Source: Amorphoplanes friuliensis DSM 7358
GTDB taxonomy: Bacteria > Actinomycetota > Actinomycetes > Mycobacteriales > Micromonosporaceae
Reading direction: 5' to 3'
NCBI RefSeq assembly: GCF_000494755.1
Contig: NC_022657.1
Span: 2,270,001 to 2,334,000 of the forward strand
Length of the DNA stretch: 64,000 bases
How positions within the stretch are numbered: position 1 is the stretch's first letter; every line of letters starts with the position of its first letter. Positions 1-8,793 of this stretch are shown here, in pieces. Under the pieces are notes generated by a model that was not told the origin of the DNA, made no database searches, and saw only the letters and a program-made list of their open reading frames with translations. The translations under genes were made by a program, and so were the position numbers.

Positions 1-768
<768 letters not shown>

Positions 769-772
769 CAAC

Positions 773-1162
773 ATGCGACGCACAGAAACCGAGGCGTTCT
801 ACCGCCACTACCTGGCCACCTGCAACGCCCACGCCTTCGACCGCCTGAACTCGTTCGTCGTCGAAGACGTCGAGGTCAACGACGCCCCGCAAGGGCTGGC
901 CACCTACGTGGCCGGCCTGCGCGGGGTCGTCCAGGCCTTCCCGGACTACCACTGGCACCTCACCGACCTCATCATCGACGCCGACCGCCTGGCCGCCCGC
1001 CTCATCGACACCGGCACCCACCAGTCCGACTTCCTCGGCGTCCCGCCGACGGGGCGTGCGGTGCGGATCCAGGAGTTCGCGGTCTACCACCTGCGGGAGG
1101 GCCGCATCGCTCAGGTCTGGGTCACGGCCGACAACATGACCCTCCTCGACCAACTCCGCTGA
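773..1162 (+). CDS. SnoaL-like ester cyclase / NTF2-fold protein
   Basis: A 129-residue protein of the SnoaL-like polyketide cyclase / ester cyclase family (NTF2-like fold). Seen: an N-terminal helix 'YRHYLATCNAHAFDRL', a central 'FPDYHWHLTDLIIDADRLA' stretch typical of the family, 'GTHQSDFLGVPPTGRAV' and 'EFAVYHLREGRIAQVWV' near the C-terminus. The ATG is four bases after the uvrB stop, so it may be translated from the uvrB message. Members of this fold act on very different substrates and some are not enzymes; there is no polyketide cluster nearby, so the substrate is unknown. Confidence 0.8.
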   Translation: MRRTETEAFYRHYLATCNAHAFDRLNSFVVEDVEVNDAPQGLATYVAGLRGVVQAFPDYHWHLTDLIIDADRLAARLIDTGTHQSDFLGVPPTGRAVRIQEFAVYHLREGRIAQVWVTADNMTLLDQLR

Positions 1163-1952
1163 CCTGCCCCGCCCGCGTCCGCGCCCCGGCGAATCCGGCC
1201 GTGTCCGCGCTTTGGCCGCTCCGGCGGTGTCCGTGCTTTGGCCGCTCCGGCTGTGTCCGCGCTCTGGTTGGTCTGGCCGCTTGCTGCGTTCTGATCGGTT
1301 GGGCCGCTTCCTGCTTTTCGGCCGGTCGATCCCATCCGCGGCCGGACGGTTCTGGCTGGTCTAGGCGGCCGGGGTGCGAGGGTCAGGCTGTTCGAGAGGC
1401 TCGCGTCCCGCATTCCGGCCAGCTCGCTGCGCCTGCTCTGATGGGATGACTCAGCCAGCGCCCGAGTCGGGGAAGACCCGCCCCGCGCCCTGCGCCCCGC
1501 CCTGCACCTTGCGCCCCGCCCCGCGCCCTGCGCCCCGCCTCGCGCCTTGCGCCCCGCCCTGCGTCCTTGCGCCCCGCCCCGCCCCGCGCTTTGCGCCCCG
1601 CCCCGCCCCGCCCCGCGCCTTGCGCCTTTCGCCCCGCCCTGCGTCCTTGCGCCCCGCCCTGCGTCCTTGCGCCGCGCCCTGCGTCCTTGCGCCGCGCCCT
1701 GCGTCCTTGCGCCGCGCCCTGCGCTGCACCCACGCCTTGGTCCCCGCCCGCGCCCCTGCGCCGCGCCTTGCGCCTTGCACTGCGCTGCACCCCGCGCCAC
1801 CCAGCCCTTCCGATCTGAGTGTGCGCGGCGGCTTTGGATTGGTCCGGCCGTCCGGATCGGTCGGGGTTGCCCCTCTCGCTGGCTGTCTCAGGACTCGCGA
1901 GTAAGGCGACGTGGGCGCTGAAAACGGGTGGGGTGGGGGAGTGGGTGGTTAC
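1163..1952. repeat. Gene-free region with C-rich tandem repeats
   Basis: No convincing gene. The strand is strongly C/T-biased. A 20-base unit (gccccgccctgcgtccttgc and a gccgcgccctgcgtccttgc variant) occurs as four uninterrupted copies at 1631-1710, with a partial copy to 1720. Looser relatives of the unit run from about 1480 to 1800. Upstream, at 1200-1260, a shorter motif 'tttggccgctccgg' repeats. Open frames here translate to Arg/Pro/Ala-only low complexity on both strands and are not credible proteins. Confidence 0.8.
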
Positions 1953-1958
1953 TACGCT
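1953..1958 (+). promoter_or_regulatory. -10 box of a leaderless promoter
   Basis: TACGCT (TANNNT) ends seven bases before the GTG at 1966. This spacing puts the transcription start at the start codon and is seen at several other genes in the window. Confidence 0.55.
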
Positions 1959-1965
1959 GGCGCGC

Positions 1966-2853
1966 GTGTCAGCGATTGATGGGGTGGCTTGGACCACGGC
2001 GCCGTTCGGGGATGTTGCTGAGCTGGTTGAGCTGGCCGGGCGGTGTCTGGAGGCCGATGGCGGGTTGCCGCTGGCCGCCGACCCGAGCTTTCTGCAGCGC
2101 CGGTGGGCAGGGTCCGAAGCCCATGGCATCCAAGGGAGGGACGGCGCCGGGACGTTGGTGGCGGCTGGCGCCGTGCGGCCTACATCGGGTCAGGCGGGTG
2201 TCACCTTCGCCGGGATGGTTGATCCGGGCGCGCGGGGGCGTGGGCTGGGTGCACACCTGCTGGACTGGGGCTTGAGCGAGGCCGCCCGCCGCCCGGGACA
2301 GGTCACCGTGGAGACCGAATCGCTCACTGCTGAGGCTGAGGCGTTGTTCGCGACGCGCGGATTGCGGCAGGTCTTCGCCGAGGGCGTCATGCGGATCGAC
2401 TTTGCTCGAGGCGTACCGGAGGTGGGGTGGCCGGGAGGGATCGCTCTGACGGAGTGGTCCGCGGAGGCTGCGGGGCGCTTCCATGCGGTTTATGAGGCGG
2501 CTTTTCGGGACCGACCCGGGTTTCCGGGGCTGCCGGCCGCCGAGTGGATCGCCGACGTGGCCGAGGATGACGATTTCCGGCCCGGGTGGTCGGTGCTGGC
2601 GACCTTGAGCGGCCGTGATGTGGGGTTCGTGACGGCGGCGGACGGCTGGATCGTGCAGGTCGGTGTTGTGCCCGAGGCCCGCCGGAACAACCTCGGTGGT
2701 GCGCTGGTCGCCGAGGCTCTGCGACGGATGCTGGCCGGCGGTGGCACCCACGCCTGGCTCGACGTCAACGTCGACAACGCGGCGGCCCGGCTGTATCGGC
2801 GGCTGGGGTTCGAGCATCGGGGGCGGCGGGCCCGCTACCAGCGGGCGGCCTGA
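1966..2853 (+). CDS. GNAT family N-acetyltransferase with two GNAT domains
   Basis: About 295 residues with two tandem GNAT folds, an arrangement shared with mycothiol synthase (MshD)-like proteins. Domain 1 (about residues 1-145) has the acetyl-CoA pyrophosphate loop 'DPGARGRGLGAHLLDWGL'. Domain 2 (about 150-295) has 'VVPEARRNNLGGALVAEAL' and ends 'NAAARLYRRLGFEHRGR', the usual GNAT beta5-alpha5 region. I chose GTG 1966 because a TANNNT box sits exactly seven bases upstream; an in-frame extension back to 1819 would add 49 residues of repeat-derived sequence. Substrate unknown; MshD itself is usually encoded elsewhere, so I do not name it so. Confidence 0.8.
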   Translation: MSAIDGVAWTTAPFGDVAELVELAGRCLEADGGLPLAADPSFLQRRWAGSEAHGIQGRDGAGTLVAAGAVRPTSGQAGVTFAGMVDPGARGRGLGAHLLDWGLSEAARRPGQVTVETESLTAEAEALFATRGLRQVFAEGVMRIDFARGVPEVGWPGGIALTEWSAEAAGRFHAVYEAAFRDRPGFPGLPAAEWIADVAEDDDFRPGWSVLATLSGRDVGFVTAADGWIVQVGVVPEARRNNLGGALVAEALRRMLAGGGTHAWLDVNVDNAAARLYRRLGFEHRGRRARYQRAA

Positions 2854-2881
2854 CGACGCCCAGGAGCGGGCCGGAGGATTG

Positions 2882-3211
2882 TCAGGACGGCGGGGGAAGG
2901 TCGGGGCCGGGGCGGGTGCCGGGGGTGACGTCGGTGAAGTGCTCGACGACCGTCGGTTTGGCGAAGTCCGCGCCGATCAAGGCGCGCCATTGGGCGAAGC
3001 GGTCCGTGTTGCGGAAGTTCTGCTCGTGGGCTTCGATCGAGTCCCATTCGACGAGGAGGATGAAGCGGGACGGTGACTCCACGCCGCGGGTCATGCGGAC
3101 CGATCGGCAGCCCGGGGCGCCGGCCAGGATCGGGTGGGCGAGACGGTAGGAGGTGGCGAAGGCCTCCTCCTGGCCGGGGAAGACCTCGAATTCCGCGACC
3201 TCGAGAACCAT
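2882..3211 (-). CDS. Antibiotic biosynthesis monooxygenase (ABM) domain protein
   Basis: A 109-residue protein with the dimeric alpha/beta-barrel ABM fold: 'VLEVAEFEVFPGQEEAF' at the N-terminus, 'APGCRSVRMTRGVESPSRF' in the middle, then 'LLVEWDSIEAHEQNFRNT'. Such proteins act as cofactor-free monooxygenases, haem-degrading enzymes or stress proteins, so the name says little about the substrate. The ATG at 3211 follows a good Shine-Dalgarno (aggagg) at eight bases; a longer in-frame start at 3340 has no such support. It converges on the GNAT gene. Confidence 0.8.
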   Translation of the reverse strand: MVLEVAEFEVFPGQEEAFATSYRLAHPILAGAPGCRSVRMTRGVESPSRFILLVEWDSIEAHEQNFRNTDRFAQWRALIGADFAKPTVVEHFTDVTPGTRPGPDLPPPS

Positions 3212-3349
3212 GGCTAGCCTCCTAGGATGCCCTGCGGGTGGTGTGGTGCGGCACCTAATGTCGGCTTCGGCGGCACGAAAATGCGTTAGGCGCAACACGT
3301 TGAGCTGGGGGATGTGCGGATCGGGTCCGTGATGGGACACAATAGCCGC

Positions 3350-3465
3350 GTAGGAGGGGAGTATTCCTCTGCGCCGGTCTCGTCAGCACGGTCTTCATCG
3401 TTCGCGGTGAGCCCGGGGCCGGTGGTCGTCGCCCGCCGGGCGAGGGCGGAAGAGACCTCCGACAG
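3350..3465 (+). ncRNA. yybP-ykoY (manganese) riboswitch upstream of terC
   Basis: The segment has the hallmarks of the yybP-ykoY Mn2+ riboswitch: a 5' 'aggaggggagta' with GGAG/GUA, a Gly/Cys-coding-free helical core including 'gtgagcccggggccgg', and a 3' 'gagacctccgac'. P1 can form between GGAGG (3353-3357) and CCTCC (3456-3460). It lies just upstream of a TerC-family gene, the classic partner of this class. The same CCTCCG (3456-3461) is perfectly complementary to the CGGAGG Shine-Dalgarno of terC at 3522-3527, which suggests a translational switch. Recognition is by eye, not by covariance search. Confidence 0.8.
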
Positions 3466-3533
3466 TCGCACGTCGCTGTGGCACTCGATCACGGGTGGGC
3501 ACAGCGATGAACCGTGTCTGCCGGAGGTTCTCG

Positions 3534-4529
3534 TTGAACGTTTCTGCCTGGGTCTGGATCGCCACCCTGATCGCCCTGGTTGTCGTCCTTGCCGTTGATC
3601 TGCTGATCGTCGGCCGCCGTCCCCATGAGCCCAGCATGCGTGAGGCCGGGGGGTGGGTCGCCTTCTACGTCGGCCTGGCGCTCGCCTTCGGCGTCGGAGT
3701 CTGGGTCCTCGCGGGAGGGCAGGCGGCAGGTGAGTTCTACACCGGCTGGCTGACCGAATACTCGCTGAGTGTCGACAACCTCTTCGTCTTTGTGATCATC
3801 ATGGCGCGGTTCGCCGTGCCCCGGCAGTTCCAGCAGAAGGTGCTGCTCATCGGCATCGTGCTGGCGCTGATCATGCGGGGTGCGTTCATCGCGGCCGGCG
3901 CCGCGCTGATCTCGGAGTTCTCGTGGGTCTTCTACATCTTCGGCGCGTTCCTGGTCTACACGGCCGTCACGCTGCTCAAGCAGGGTGAGAACGACGAGGA
4001 CGACTTCAAGGAGAACATCCTCATCCGCTGGTCGAAGCGGGCGCTGCCGATCTCGTCGTCGTTCGACAGCGGCAAGATGACGATGGTCAGCGAGACCGGC
4101 AAGCGGCTGTTCACGCCGATGCTGATCGTCATGATCGCGATCGGGACCACCGACCTGATCTTCGCGCTCGACTCGATCCCGGCGATCTTCGGCATCACGA
4201 AGGAGCCGTACCTCGTCTTCACCGCGAACGTGTTCGCGCTGATGGGTCTGCGCCAGCTCTACTTCCTGCTCGGCGGGCTGCTGGAGCGGCTGGTCTACCT
4301 CAACATCGGGCTGGCGTTCGTGCTGGCGTTCATCGGTGTGAAGCTGTTCCTCGAGGCGCTGCACACGAACGCGCTGTCGTTCATCAACGGCGGCCACGGT
4401 GTGCACTGGGCGCCGGAGATCCCGATCTGGCTGTCACTGCTGGTCATTCTGGGCACCCTGGGCATCGCCACCGTCGCGAGCCTGGTGAAGTCCTCCCGCG
4501 ACCGCAAAAAAGAGCTGATCAAAGCCTGA
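3534..4529 (+). CDS. TerC/Alx family integral membrane protein, probable Mn2+ exporter
   Basis: A multi-pass membrane protein of the TerC family (331 residues from TTG 3534), whose members export manganese or act in metal and pH homeostasis. Seen: 'SLSVDNLFVFVIIMARFAVP' and later 'GTTDLIFALDSIPAIFGIT', the two acidic membrane motifs that bind metal in the family, plus about eight or nine hydrophobic helices. I chose TTG 3534 because GGAGG lies six bases upstream; GTG 3495 and ATG 3507 are in frame but lack a site. The riboswitch upstream supports control by Mn2+. A strong terminator follows. Confidence 0.88.
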   Translation: MNVSAWVWIATLIALVVVLAVDLLIVGRRPHEPSMREAGGWVAFYVGLALAFGVGVWVLAGGQAAGEFYTGWLTEYSLSVDNLFVFVIIMARFAVPRQFQQKVLLIGIVLALIMRGAFIAAGAALISEFSWVFYIFGAFLVYTAVTLLKQGENDEDDFKENILIRWSKRALPISSSFDSGKMTMVSETGKRLFTPMLIVMIAIGTTDLIFALDSIPAIFGITKEPYLVFTANVFALMGLRQLYFLLGGLLERLVYLNIGLAFVLAFIGVKLFLEALHTNALSFINGGHGVHWAPEIPIWLSLLVILGTLGIATVASLVKSSRDRKKELIKA

Positions 4530-4536
4530 GCAACAC

Positions 4537-4577
4537 AAAAGCCGGGGGTACGCACAGTGCGTACCCCCGGCTTTTTG
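4537..4577. terminator. Bidirectional intrinsic terminator between terC and typA
   Basis: A 15-bp perfect stem, gccgggggtacgcac (4541-4555) with its complement at 4558-4572, flanked by AAAA on the left and TTTTT on the right. It can stop transcription from both convergent genes. Confidence 0.92.
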
Positions 4578-4582
4578 GTGTG

Positions 4583-6451
4583 TCAGCTCTGGTGCTTGCG
4601 GCGGGAAGCCGCCCGGCCACGGGCCTGCTGGTCGAGGACGACCTTGCGGATGCGCACGGCGGCCGGGGTGACCTCCACGCACTCGTCCTCGCGGCAGAAC
4701 TCGAGGGCCTGCTCCAGCGACAGCTTGCGCGGCGGGATCACCTTTTCGGTGTTGTCGGCGCTCGCGGCGCGCATGTTCGTGAGCTTCTTCTCCTTGGTGA
4801 TGTTGACGTCCATGTCGTCCTCGCGGGAGTTCTCGCCGACGATCATGCCTTCGTAGACCTCGGTGGTCGGCTCGACGAAGAGCGAGCCGCGCTCCTGGAT
4901 GTTGATCATGGCGAACGGGGTGACCACGCCGGCCCGGTCGGCGACCAGCGAGCCGTTGTTACGGGTGCGCAGCTCGCCGAACCAGGGCTCGTAGCCCTCG
5001 AACAGGTGGTGCAGGATGCCGGTGCCGCGGGTCTCGGTGAGGAACTCGGTGCGGAAGCCGATCAGGCCGCGCGCCGGGACCAGCCACTCCATCCGCAGCC
5101 AGCCGGTGCCGTGGTTGATCAGCTCTTCCATCCGGCCCTTGCGGGTGGACAGCAGCGTGGTGATGGCGCCCATGTACTCATCGGGGGCGTCGATCGTCAA
5201 ACGCTCGACCGGCTCGTGCACTTTGCCGTCGATGGTCCTGGTGACGACCTGCGGCTTACCGACGGTCAGCTCGTAGGACTCGCGGCGCATCTGCTCGACC
5301 AGGATGGCCAGAGCGAGCTCACCACGACCCTGGACCTCCCAGGCGTCGGGGCGCTCGGTCGGCAGTACGCGCAACGAGACGTTGCCGATCAGCTCCTTGT
5401 CGAGGCGGTCCTTGACCATCCGGGCGGTCACCTTGGCGCCCTTGACCTTGCCGACCAGCGGCGAGGTGTTCGTGCCCAGGGTCATCGAGATGGCCGGCTC
5501 GTCGACCGTGATCAGCGGCAGCGGGATCGGGTTCTCCGCGTCGGCCAGGGTCTCGCCGATCATGATGTCGGCGATGCCGGCGACGGCCATGATGTCGCCC
5601 GGCCCGGCGCTCTCGGCGGGCTTGCGCTCCAGGCCCTCGGTGATCAGCAGCTCGGAGATGCGCACGCTGCTGATGGTGCCGTCGGTCTTGCACCAGGCCA
5701 CGGTCTGGCCCTTGCGGATCGTGCCCTCGTGCACCCGGCACAGCGCGAGCCGGCCGAGGAAGTTCGACGCGTCGAGGTTGACCACGTGCGCCTGCAGCGG
5801 CGCGCCCTCGGTGTAGGTGGGCGCGGGGATGGTCTCGAGGATCGTCTTGAACAGCACCGAGAGGTCGGTCGCGTCCTCGGGGACGGTGCCGTCCTTGGGC
5901 TGGGTCATCGAGGCGATGCCGTCGCGCGCGCACGCGTAGACGATCGGGAACTCGATCTGGTGCTCGTCGGCGTCGAGGTCGAGGAAGAGCTCGTACGTCT
6001 CGTCGAGGACCTCCTTGATCCGCGCGTCCGGGCGGTCGACTTTGTTGATGATGAGGATGATCGGCAGCTTGGCGTGGAGCGCCTTGCGCAGCACGAAGCG
6101 GGTCTGGGGGAGCGGCCCCTCGGAGGCGTCGACCAGCAGTGCGACGCCGTCGACCATGGTCAGGCCGCGCTCGACCTCACCGCCGAAGTCGGCGTGGCCG
6201 GGAGTGTCGATGATGTTGATGGTGACGGGCGTGTCACTGTCGGCCGGCTGGTAGCTGATCGCCGTGTTCTTGGCGAGAATGGTGATGCCCTTTTCCCGCT
6301 CCAGGTCCATGGAGTCCATGGCTCGGTCGGCCATCTCGCCACGCGCGTGGGATTGGCTTCCCTGGCGCAACATGGCGTCGACCAGGGTGGTTTTGCCATG
6401 GTCGACGTGAGCGATGATGGCGACGTTGCGTAGGTCGGTGCGGGTCTGCAT
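4583..6451 (-). CDS. typA: Translational GTPase TypA/BipA
   Basis: A 622-residue ribosome-associated GTPase related to EF-G, involved in 50S assembly and stress adaptation. Seen in order: P-loop '[15 protein letters not shown]' (residues 15-29), G2 'EREKGITI', G3 '[14 protein letters not shown]', G4 'NKVDRP'; then EF-Tu-like domain 2, the EF-G-like C domain ('[19 protein letters not shown]'), and the TypA-specific C-terminal domain. Length is normal for the family. The ATG at 6451 is six bases from GACAAT (6458-6463 on the complement), so the message may be leaderless. Confidence 0.96.
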   Translation of the reverse strand: MQTRTDLRNVAIIAHVDHGKTTLVDAMLRQGSQSHARGEMADRAMDSMDLEREKGITILAKNTAISYQPADSDTPVTINIIDTPGHADFGGEVERGLTMVDGVALLVDASEGPLPQTRFVLRKALHAKLPIILIINKVDRPDARIKEVLDETYELFLDLDADEHQIEFPIVYACARDGIASMTQPKDGTVPEDATDLSVLFKTILETIPAPTYTEGAPLQAHVVNLDASNFLGRLALCRVHEGTIRKGQTVAWCKTDGTISSVRISELLITEGLERKPAESAGPGDIMAVAGIADIMIGETLADAENPIPLPLITVDEPAISMTLGTNTSPLVGKVKGAKVTARMVKDRLDKELIGNVSLRVLPTERPDAWEVQGRGELALAILVEQMRRESYELTVGKPQVVTRTIDGKVHEPVERLTIDAPDEYMGAITTLLSTRKGRMEELINHGTGWLRMEWLVPARGLIGFRTEFLTETRGTGILHHLFEGYEPWFGELRTRNNGSLVADRAGVVTPFAMINIQERGSLFVEPTTEVYEGMIVGENSREDDMDVNITKEKKLTNMRAASADNTEKVIPPRKLSLEQALEFCREDECVEVTPAAVRIRKVVLDQQARGRAASRRKHQS

Positions 6452-6613
6452 ACCACCATTGTCCCCGGTCTTTGTTGCGGGCGGCCTCCCGGGGTGGTCT
6501 GCCGGAACCGGTTGCAGACCTCGTCCCCGATGTCCTGTTTGCCGGGCGGCGCCCCCGGCACGCCGCTGCTAGCGTTCGGGCGTCGGTCACGGGCACCCGG
6601 AAGGACTTCGTCG

Positions 6614-7414
6614 ATGAATCGCAGGCTGTCCTGGCTTGTCACGGCACTGGCCGGGGCCCTGCTCGTCTCGGGCTGCGGCATCTTCGGCGGTAACGACGAG
6701 GTGCCCGTCTCGGTCGCGGCGCCCCTGCCGTCGGCGTCCGAGCCGGAGAGCGTCGTCGATCCGGTCGAGACCGACGAGCCCGAGTCGGAGGTCACACCGG
6801 AGCCCTCGCCGTCGAAGAGCAAGGCCAAGCCGAAGAAGGCCAAGCCCACCCCGACCGAGGACCCGAACAACTTCCAGTTGCCCCCGTGCGCGGAGCGTGA
6901 GGGCAAGGAGGTCTCCAAGTCCAAGGCGAAGTCGGCTCTGGTCGTGGCCGCCTCCAAGAAGTACTGGCCGACCTCCGCGCCCAAGCTGAAGGTGCCGAGC
7001 CGGCTGGTGCTGGCCACGGCGTGGCACGAGAGCGGCTGGACGTCGAACTTCGTCAACTGCGACGGCGGGCACGGCCTGATGCAGGTGATGCCCGACACCG
7101 AGGCGTTCATCAACCAGCGCTTCGAGCAGTCGTACGAGAGCAGTGACTACAAGCAGAACGCCGTGCTCGGGGCCAACTATCTGGCCTGGCTGACCAAGGC
7201 GTTCGGCGACTCGTACTTCAAGGGCAAGTACGACCTGAGTGCGAGCAAGTGCAAGAGCACCAAGAGCATGTGCCTGCTCAATCTGGTGATCTCCGCGTAC
7301 AACGTGGGGCGGGGCTCGGTGGACGAGGCGTGGGCCTCCAAGGAGCTGCCGAACCCCGTCTACGTCAACAGCGTCCGGTCGCTGATGAAGTCGTGTTACT
7401 GCGACCGGTACTGA
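6614..7414 (+). CDS. Lipoprotein with lytic transglycosylase (SLT) domain
   Basis: A 266-residue secreted lipoprotein predicted to cleave peptidoglycan. The N-terminus 'MNRRLSWLVTALAGALLVSG' followed by Cys is a signal peptide with lipobox (LVSG-C). Then comes an acidic/Pro/Lys-rich linker (about residues 25-90). The C-terminal half is a lysozyme-like goose/SLT fold: 'LATAWHESGW' with the expected catalytic Glu, 'GGHGLMQVMP', and 'LGANYLAWL'. Extra cysteines near the C-terminus may form disulfides. ATG 6614 gives the signal peptide directly; an upstream in-frame start at 6494 would not. Substrate specificity is inferred from the fold. Confidence 0.85.
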   Translation: MNRRLSWLVTALAGALLVSGCGIFGGNDEVPVSVAAPLPSASEPESVVDPVETDEPESEVTPEPSPSKSKAKPKKAKPTPTEDPNNFQLPPCAEREGKEVSKSKAKSALVVAASKKYWPTSAPKLKVPSRLVLATAWHESGWTSNFVNCDGGHGLMQVMPDTEAFINQRFEQSYESSDYKQNAVLGANYLAWLTKAFGDSYFKGKYDLSASKCKSTKSMCLLNLVISAYNVGRGSVDEAWASKELPNPVYVNSVRSLMKSCYCDRY

Positions 7415-7514
7415 CTGCACCACCGGGTCACCGGGTCCCGGACCGGCCGCGTTACACTTGTGGGCGGAACCCGGGACTGTGCCCGCTGCTTTGACCCATT
7501 ACCGAGCGCGGCTG

Positions 7515-7520
7515 TAGAGT
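7515..7520 (+). promoter_or_regulatory. Probable -10 box for the L11 paralogue
   Basis: TAGAGT, a TANNNT box that would start transcription near 7527 and give a leader of about 70 bases containing the hairpin at 7552-7591. A second candidate, TACACT, lies near 7454. Confidence 0.4.
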
Positions 7521-7551
7521 CTCGGGGTTGTCGTGCGTTGAGATGCTGGCG

Positions 7552-7591
7552 AGCTCCTGACTTAGGCCCGTGCAGCACACACTAAGGAGCT
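7552..7591 (+). promoter_or_regulatory. Possible Shine-Dalgarno-masking hairpin in the L11-paralogue leader
   Basis: AGCTCCT (7552-7558) is a perfect complement of AGGAGCT (7585-7591), which carries the ribosome binding site eight bases before the ATG at 7599. CTTA/TAAG next to it can extend or compete with the stem. Such a structure could switch translation; no regulator is evident. Confidence 0.5.
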
Positions 7592-7598
7592 TTGCGTA

Positions 7599-8021
7599 AT
7601 GCCGCCCAAGAAAAAGACCCATGAGGTAACCCTCGCGCTTGAGGCGGGTAACGCCGCGATGGTCGACCTCGGCAAGATGCTCGGCCCGACCGGTGCCAAC
7701 ATGCGCGCGGTCAAGCTCGAGTACGACGAGGCCACGTCGAAGCAGCGGGGCGAGATCATCCCCGTCGTTGTCAGCGTCTTCGAGGACCGCAGCCACTCGC
7801 TGGTCTACAAGACCCCGCCGACGAGCTTCCTGATCCGTAAGGCTCTGGGCATCCAGTCGGGCGCGTCCAACCCGCTGACCCAGACCGTGGGCACGCTGAG
7901 CGCCGACCAGATCAAGCAGATCGCCGAGCGCAAGCTCCCCGACCTGAACGCCAACGACGTCGATGCCGCGATCAAGGTTGTCGCCGGCACCGCCCGCTCG
8001 ATGGGTGTCAAGGTCGCTTAG
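7599..8021 (+). CDS. Ribosomal protein L11 paralogue with divergent N-terminal domain
   Basis: A 140-residue L11 (uL11) homologue. L11 sits at the GTPase-associated centre of the 50S subunit and mediates EF-G and RelA signalling and thiopeptide action. The C-terminal rRNA-binding domain is well kept: 'KTPPTSFLIRKALGIQSGAS', 'KLPDLNANDVDAA', 'AGTARSMGVKV'. The N-terminal domain is not: where ordinary actinobacterial L11 has the PAPPVGPALGQ-type proline-rich segment, this one reads 'EAGNAAMVDLGKMLGPTGAN'. It keeps the 'MPPKKK' start. It is not beside nusG or rplA, has its own promoter and terminator, and so is probably a second copy, not the housekeeping rplK. Confidence 0.85.
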   Translation: MPPKKKTHEVTLALEAGNAAMVDLGKMLGPTGANMRAVKLEYDEATSKQRGEIIPVVVSVFEDRSHSLVYKTPPTSFLIRKALGIQSGASNPLTQTVGTLSADQIKQIAERKLPDLNANDVDAAIKVVAGTARSMGVKVA

Positions 8022-8029
8022 TAAGACCT

Positions 8030-8069
8030 GAGAACGGCGCGGACCCGGGCGGGTCCGCGCCGTTTTTTC
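8030..8069. terminator. Intrinsic terminator shared by the L11 paralogue and the ClpP-like gene
   Basis: A 14-bp GC-rich stem (aacggcgcggaccc and its complement) with a four-base loop, followed by TTTTTT. It lies between two convergent genes; the AA-rich left flank is short, so it is stronger for the + strand. Confidence 0.85.
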
Positions 8070-8673
8070 ATGCGCCCTTGCCGACGACCTCGTCGATGAG
8101 GCCGTAGTCGCGGGCCTCGGCCGACGACAGGCTGCGCCCGGCGGAGAGGTCGTCCTCGATCCGGCTGCGGGACTGCCCGGTGACCTCGACCAGCCGCAAC
8201 ACGACCTCCTCGAGCTCCCGCAGGTGCTGCCCGGCGGCTGCGGCCACCTCGTCGGCGGTCCCGGTGACCCCGGCCGCGCGCGGCTCGGCCAGCTTGAAGC
8301 GGGCATGCCTGTACGCCGAGCGCCGTTCGGCCGCGGCCAGCACCGCCAGCACGGCCCCGCCGGCCTCGGACGTGACGACGGCGTGCACGGGCGCGGTCAT
8401 CGCATCCATGACGTCGATGACGGCGTGGGCGGCGTTCAGGTCACCGCCGGAGCTGGCGATGTGCAGCTGGACCGGCTCGGGCCCGGCGGTGTCGAGGGTG
8501 AGCAGCGCCGCCGCGATGCCCGACGCCGCCTGGCCGGTGAGCGGACCACGGATCATGACGATGCGCTGGTCGAAGAGGCGTTCCTCGAGCCAGCCCGGCA
8601 GCTGCGGTCCGCCGCCCTGCCACGGGTCCGGCTGCGGGGGAGGGTTGGGTTGCCAGCGCAGGTTGGGTGTCAC
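8068..8673 (-). CDS. ClpP-family protein lacking the catalytic Ser-His-Asp triad
   Basis: A 201-residue ClpP/crotonase-fold protein. The scaffold is clear: 'LLTLDTAGPEPVQLHIASSG' resembles the ClpP strand before 'NSPGG', and the C-terminus 'SLSSAEARDYGLIDEVV' matches the ClpP 'LSAEEAxEYGLIDxV' motif. By-eye alignment shows Gly where the nucleophile Ser of 'GxAASMG' should be ('SEAGGAVLAV'), Ala where the His of 'MIHQP' should be ('KLAEP'), and Gly for the Asp before 'LSA'. It is therefore probably not a peptidase, like ClpR-type subunits. GTG 8673 is preceded by GGAGG at seven bases. The usual clpP1P2-clpX genes are not here. Confidence 0.82.
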   Translation of the reverse strand: MTPNLRWQPNPPPQPDPWQGGGPQLPGWLEERLFDQRIVMIRGPLTGQAASGIAAALLTLDTAGPEPVQLHIASSGGDLNAAHAVIDVMDAMTAPVHAVVTSEAGGAVLAVLAAAERRSAYRHARFKLAEPRAAGVTGTADEVAAAAGQHLRELEEVVLRLVEVTGQSRSRIEDDLSAGRSLSSAEARDYGLIDEVVGKGA

Positions 8674-8793
8674 CGGGGATCCTCCGTGGGGCTCGAGGGG
8701 TTCCGAGTCTAGGTACGCGCACGGGTGATGGTGGCGTCGTTCAGCCCAGGGCGGACTAGAGTCGGTGTGACCCACTGCACACCGGGAGATCCG

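Noticed and set aside
1374..1904. Pro/Arg/Ala-rich open frames on both strands
   Set aside because: Products of the 20-bp repeat in a C-rich tract; all frames are open and none has a start signal.
3495..3533. Upstream GTG/ATG starts for terC
   Set aside because: No ribosome binding site before them, while the TTG at 3534 has GGAGG at six bases.
4580..6433. 617-residue open frame on the + strand
   Set aside because: Exact antisense of typA; composition is that of a third-frame shadow (Val/Asp/Gly/Arg/Leu-rich) with no domain.
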